A stretch of DNA of 64,000 nt from Rhodoferax sp. (GTDB taxonomy: Bacteria; Pseudomonadota; Gammaproteobacteria; Burkholderiales; Burkholderiaceae_C). Each line of letters opens with the position of its first letter. Position 1 is the first letter of the stretch. Made by a program: the position numbers and the translations under genes. The stretch spans positions 1-64,000 of the forward strand of contig NZ_JAQTXM010000023.1 of assembly GCF_028688795.1 (NCBI RefSeq), read 5' to 3'. This document shows, piece by piece, positions 63,264-64,000 of this stretch. The notes beneath the pieces are model-generated. The model did not search any database. It worked only from the letters and a program-made list of their open reading frames with translations, and was not told the DNA's origin.

Positions 63264-64000
63264 TCATTTGCACACCGCCTCGCACGCTGCCACGATATTT
63301 TGGGTGGCTTCAAGTTTTTGCATGTTTTTAGCCTCTAGCCCTTTATTAACAAGCGTAGCACGCTCCATATTCAATAGCATATCAGCCAGCCAGGCAGGCG
63401 TCAGCTGCTTTTGCTGCACCAGCCAAGCCGCCCCAGCATCTGCCAGAAACCGTGCATTGGTGGTCTGGTGGTCATCTACGGCAAACGGGAAAGGCACAAA
63501 CAGCGCTGCCGCCCCCACTGCGGCAATCTCGGTGACAGTGCTAGCACCCGCGCGGCAGATCACCAAGTCAGCATCGGCAAAAGCCTGCGCGGTGTCGTCA
63601 ATGAAGGGGGTCAACGTGGCATGCACACCGGCTGCGGCGTAGTTGGCGCGCAGGGCGTCAATTTGTTTGGCGCCACTTTGGTGAACGACCTCGGGGCGTT
63701 TTTCAGCAGGCATCAGCGCCAGCGCTTGCGGCACGATGTCGTTCAGGGCTTTGGCGCCCAAGCTACCACCCACCACCAGCAATTTCAATGGCCCGCTGCG
63801 GCCAGCAAAACGCTGCGCTGGGTCGGGCTGGTTCAAAAATGCTGTGCGCAAGGGGTTGCCAACCCACTTGGCACCTTTGATCACATTAGGGAAGGCGGTG
63901 AACACCCGGTCTGCCACACCGGCCAACACCTTATTTGCCAGACCTGCCACCGAGTTTTGCTCATGCAAGATGAGCGGCTTGCCCAGCAACACACTCATCA
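63264..64000 (-). CDS. murG: undecaprenyldiphospho-muramoylpentapeptide GlcNAc transferase (partial)
   Basis: The C-terminal about 245 residues of MurG, which makes lipid II; the 5' end lies beyond the window. HEQNSVAGLANKVL, VVGGSLGAKALND and the UDP-binding CRAGASTVTEIAAVG are visible. The Met at the ORF start is probably internal. Repeat copy H is read in frame near the C-terminus (ERATLVNKGLEAKNM). Confidence 0.95.
   Translation of the reverse strand, partial: MSVLLGKPLILHEQNSVAGLANKVLAGVADRVFTAFPNVIKGAKWVGNPLRTAFLNQPDPAQRFAGRSGPLKLLVVGGSLGAKALNDIVPQALALMPAEKRPEVVHQSGAKQIDALRANYAAAGVHATLTPFIDDTAQAFADADLVICRAGASTVTEIAAVGAAALFVPFPFAVDDHQTTNARFLADAGAAWLVQQKQLTPAWLADMLLNMERATLVNKGLEAKNMQKLEATQNIVAACEAVCK
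63325..63366 (-). repeat. 42-bp palindromic repeat, copy H (inside murG C-terminus)
   Basis: Minus-strand GGAGCGTGCTACGC, then AGGGCTAGAGGC, at family spacing. The 5' box is diverged, the 3' box perfect. Sense to murG, frame 2. Confidence 0.65.

Noticed and set aside
1-64000. CRISPR arrays, tRNA and rRNA genes
   Set aside because: No regularly spaced repeats, no cloverleaf-like sequences with CCA ends and no rRNA motifs were noticed on reading both strands by eye.

Overview
The window is about 60% G+C, densely coded bacterial chromosome. It reads as a betaproteobacterium of the Comamonadaceae (Rhodoferax-like). The basis is the style of the proteins (Gts-type sugar transporter, TctE-like kinase, beta-type RuvB N-terminus), the murG-murC-ddl-ftsQ-ftsA-ftsZ-lpxC cluster, and a short AT-rich palindromic repeat scattered through the region. 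The assignment is by recall of protein families, not by a search. No rRNA, tRNA or CRISPR array was seen.

Layout. 1-525: an IS66 transposase fragment fused in frame to the tail of a DUF6279-type lipoprotein gene. 0.5-6.5 kb: folate salvage (ygfA), soluble lytic transglycosylase, GST, an AlbA_2/HATPase regulator, and tRNA CCA-adding enzyme. 6.5-11.1 kb: a TctDE-like two-component system and a PAS-GGDEF-EAL protein. 11.1-17.2 kb (minus strand): a glucose/mannose-type ABC transporter (ATPase, two permeases, binding protein) followed upstream by an ROK sugar kinase and a cupin phosphomannose isomerase, a coherent hexose uptake and phosphorylation unit. 17.3-28.7 kb: housekeeping genes (trxC, MidA-like methyltransferase, SDR, folB, ttcA, histidine phosphatase, cytochrome c, PBP1-type synthase, ruvB, alpha-carbonic anhydrase). 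28.8-34.4 kb: a liv-type ABC transporter with an arylformamidase-like hydrolase. 34.4-37.3 kb: ruvA, phoH, ybeY, Crp/Fnr regulator. 37.4-42.3 kb: an accessory patch with a VapBC-type toxin-antitoxin pair, a type IV pilin with a probable sigma-54 promoter, a PglL-like O-oligosaccharyltransferase, a TfpZ-like accessory protein, a Sel1 protein and a small Cys-rich protein. 42.4-47.4 kb: a sucrose operon (sucrose-phosphate synthase, phosphatase, amylosucrase). 47.5-55.6 kb: RNase II, a TonB-like protein, aroE, mtgA, a decayed DASS transporter, acyltransferase, CdsA-like protein, ruvC. 55.6-64 kb (minus strand): lpxC and the distal division/cell-wall cluster, ending inside murG.

The most unusual signal is a family of at least ten, probably eleven, copies of a rigid 42-bp imperfect palindrome (boxes ATAGCTnnTAGCGC and GGGCTAnAGGCC). 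Eight copies lie inside protein-coding genes (two in cca, one each in the sugar ABC ATPase, ROK kinase, SDR, aroE, murG and, weakly, RNase II). Seven of those eight are in the sense orientation, and five of these seven use the same reading frame. One intergenic copy supplies the start codon of a lipoprotein and another the stop codon of the CdsA-like gene. This resembles in-frame palindromic elements known from Rickettsia (RPEs); whether this family has been described I cannot say.
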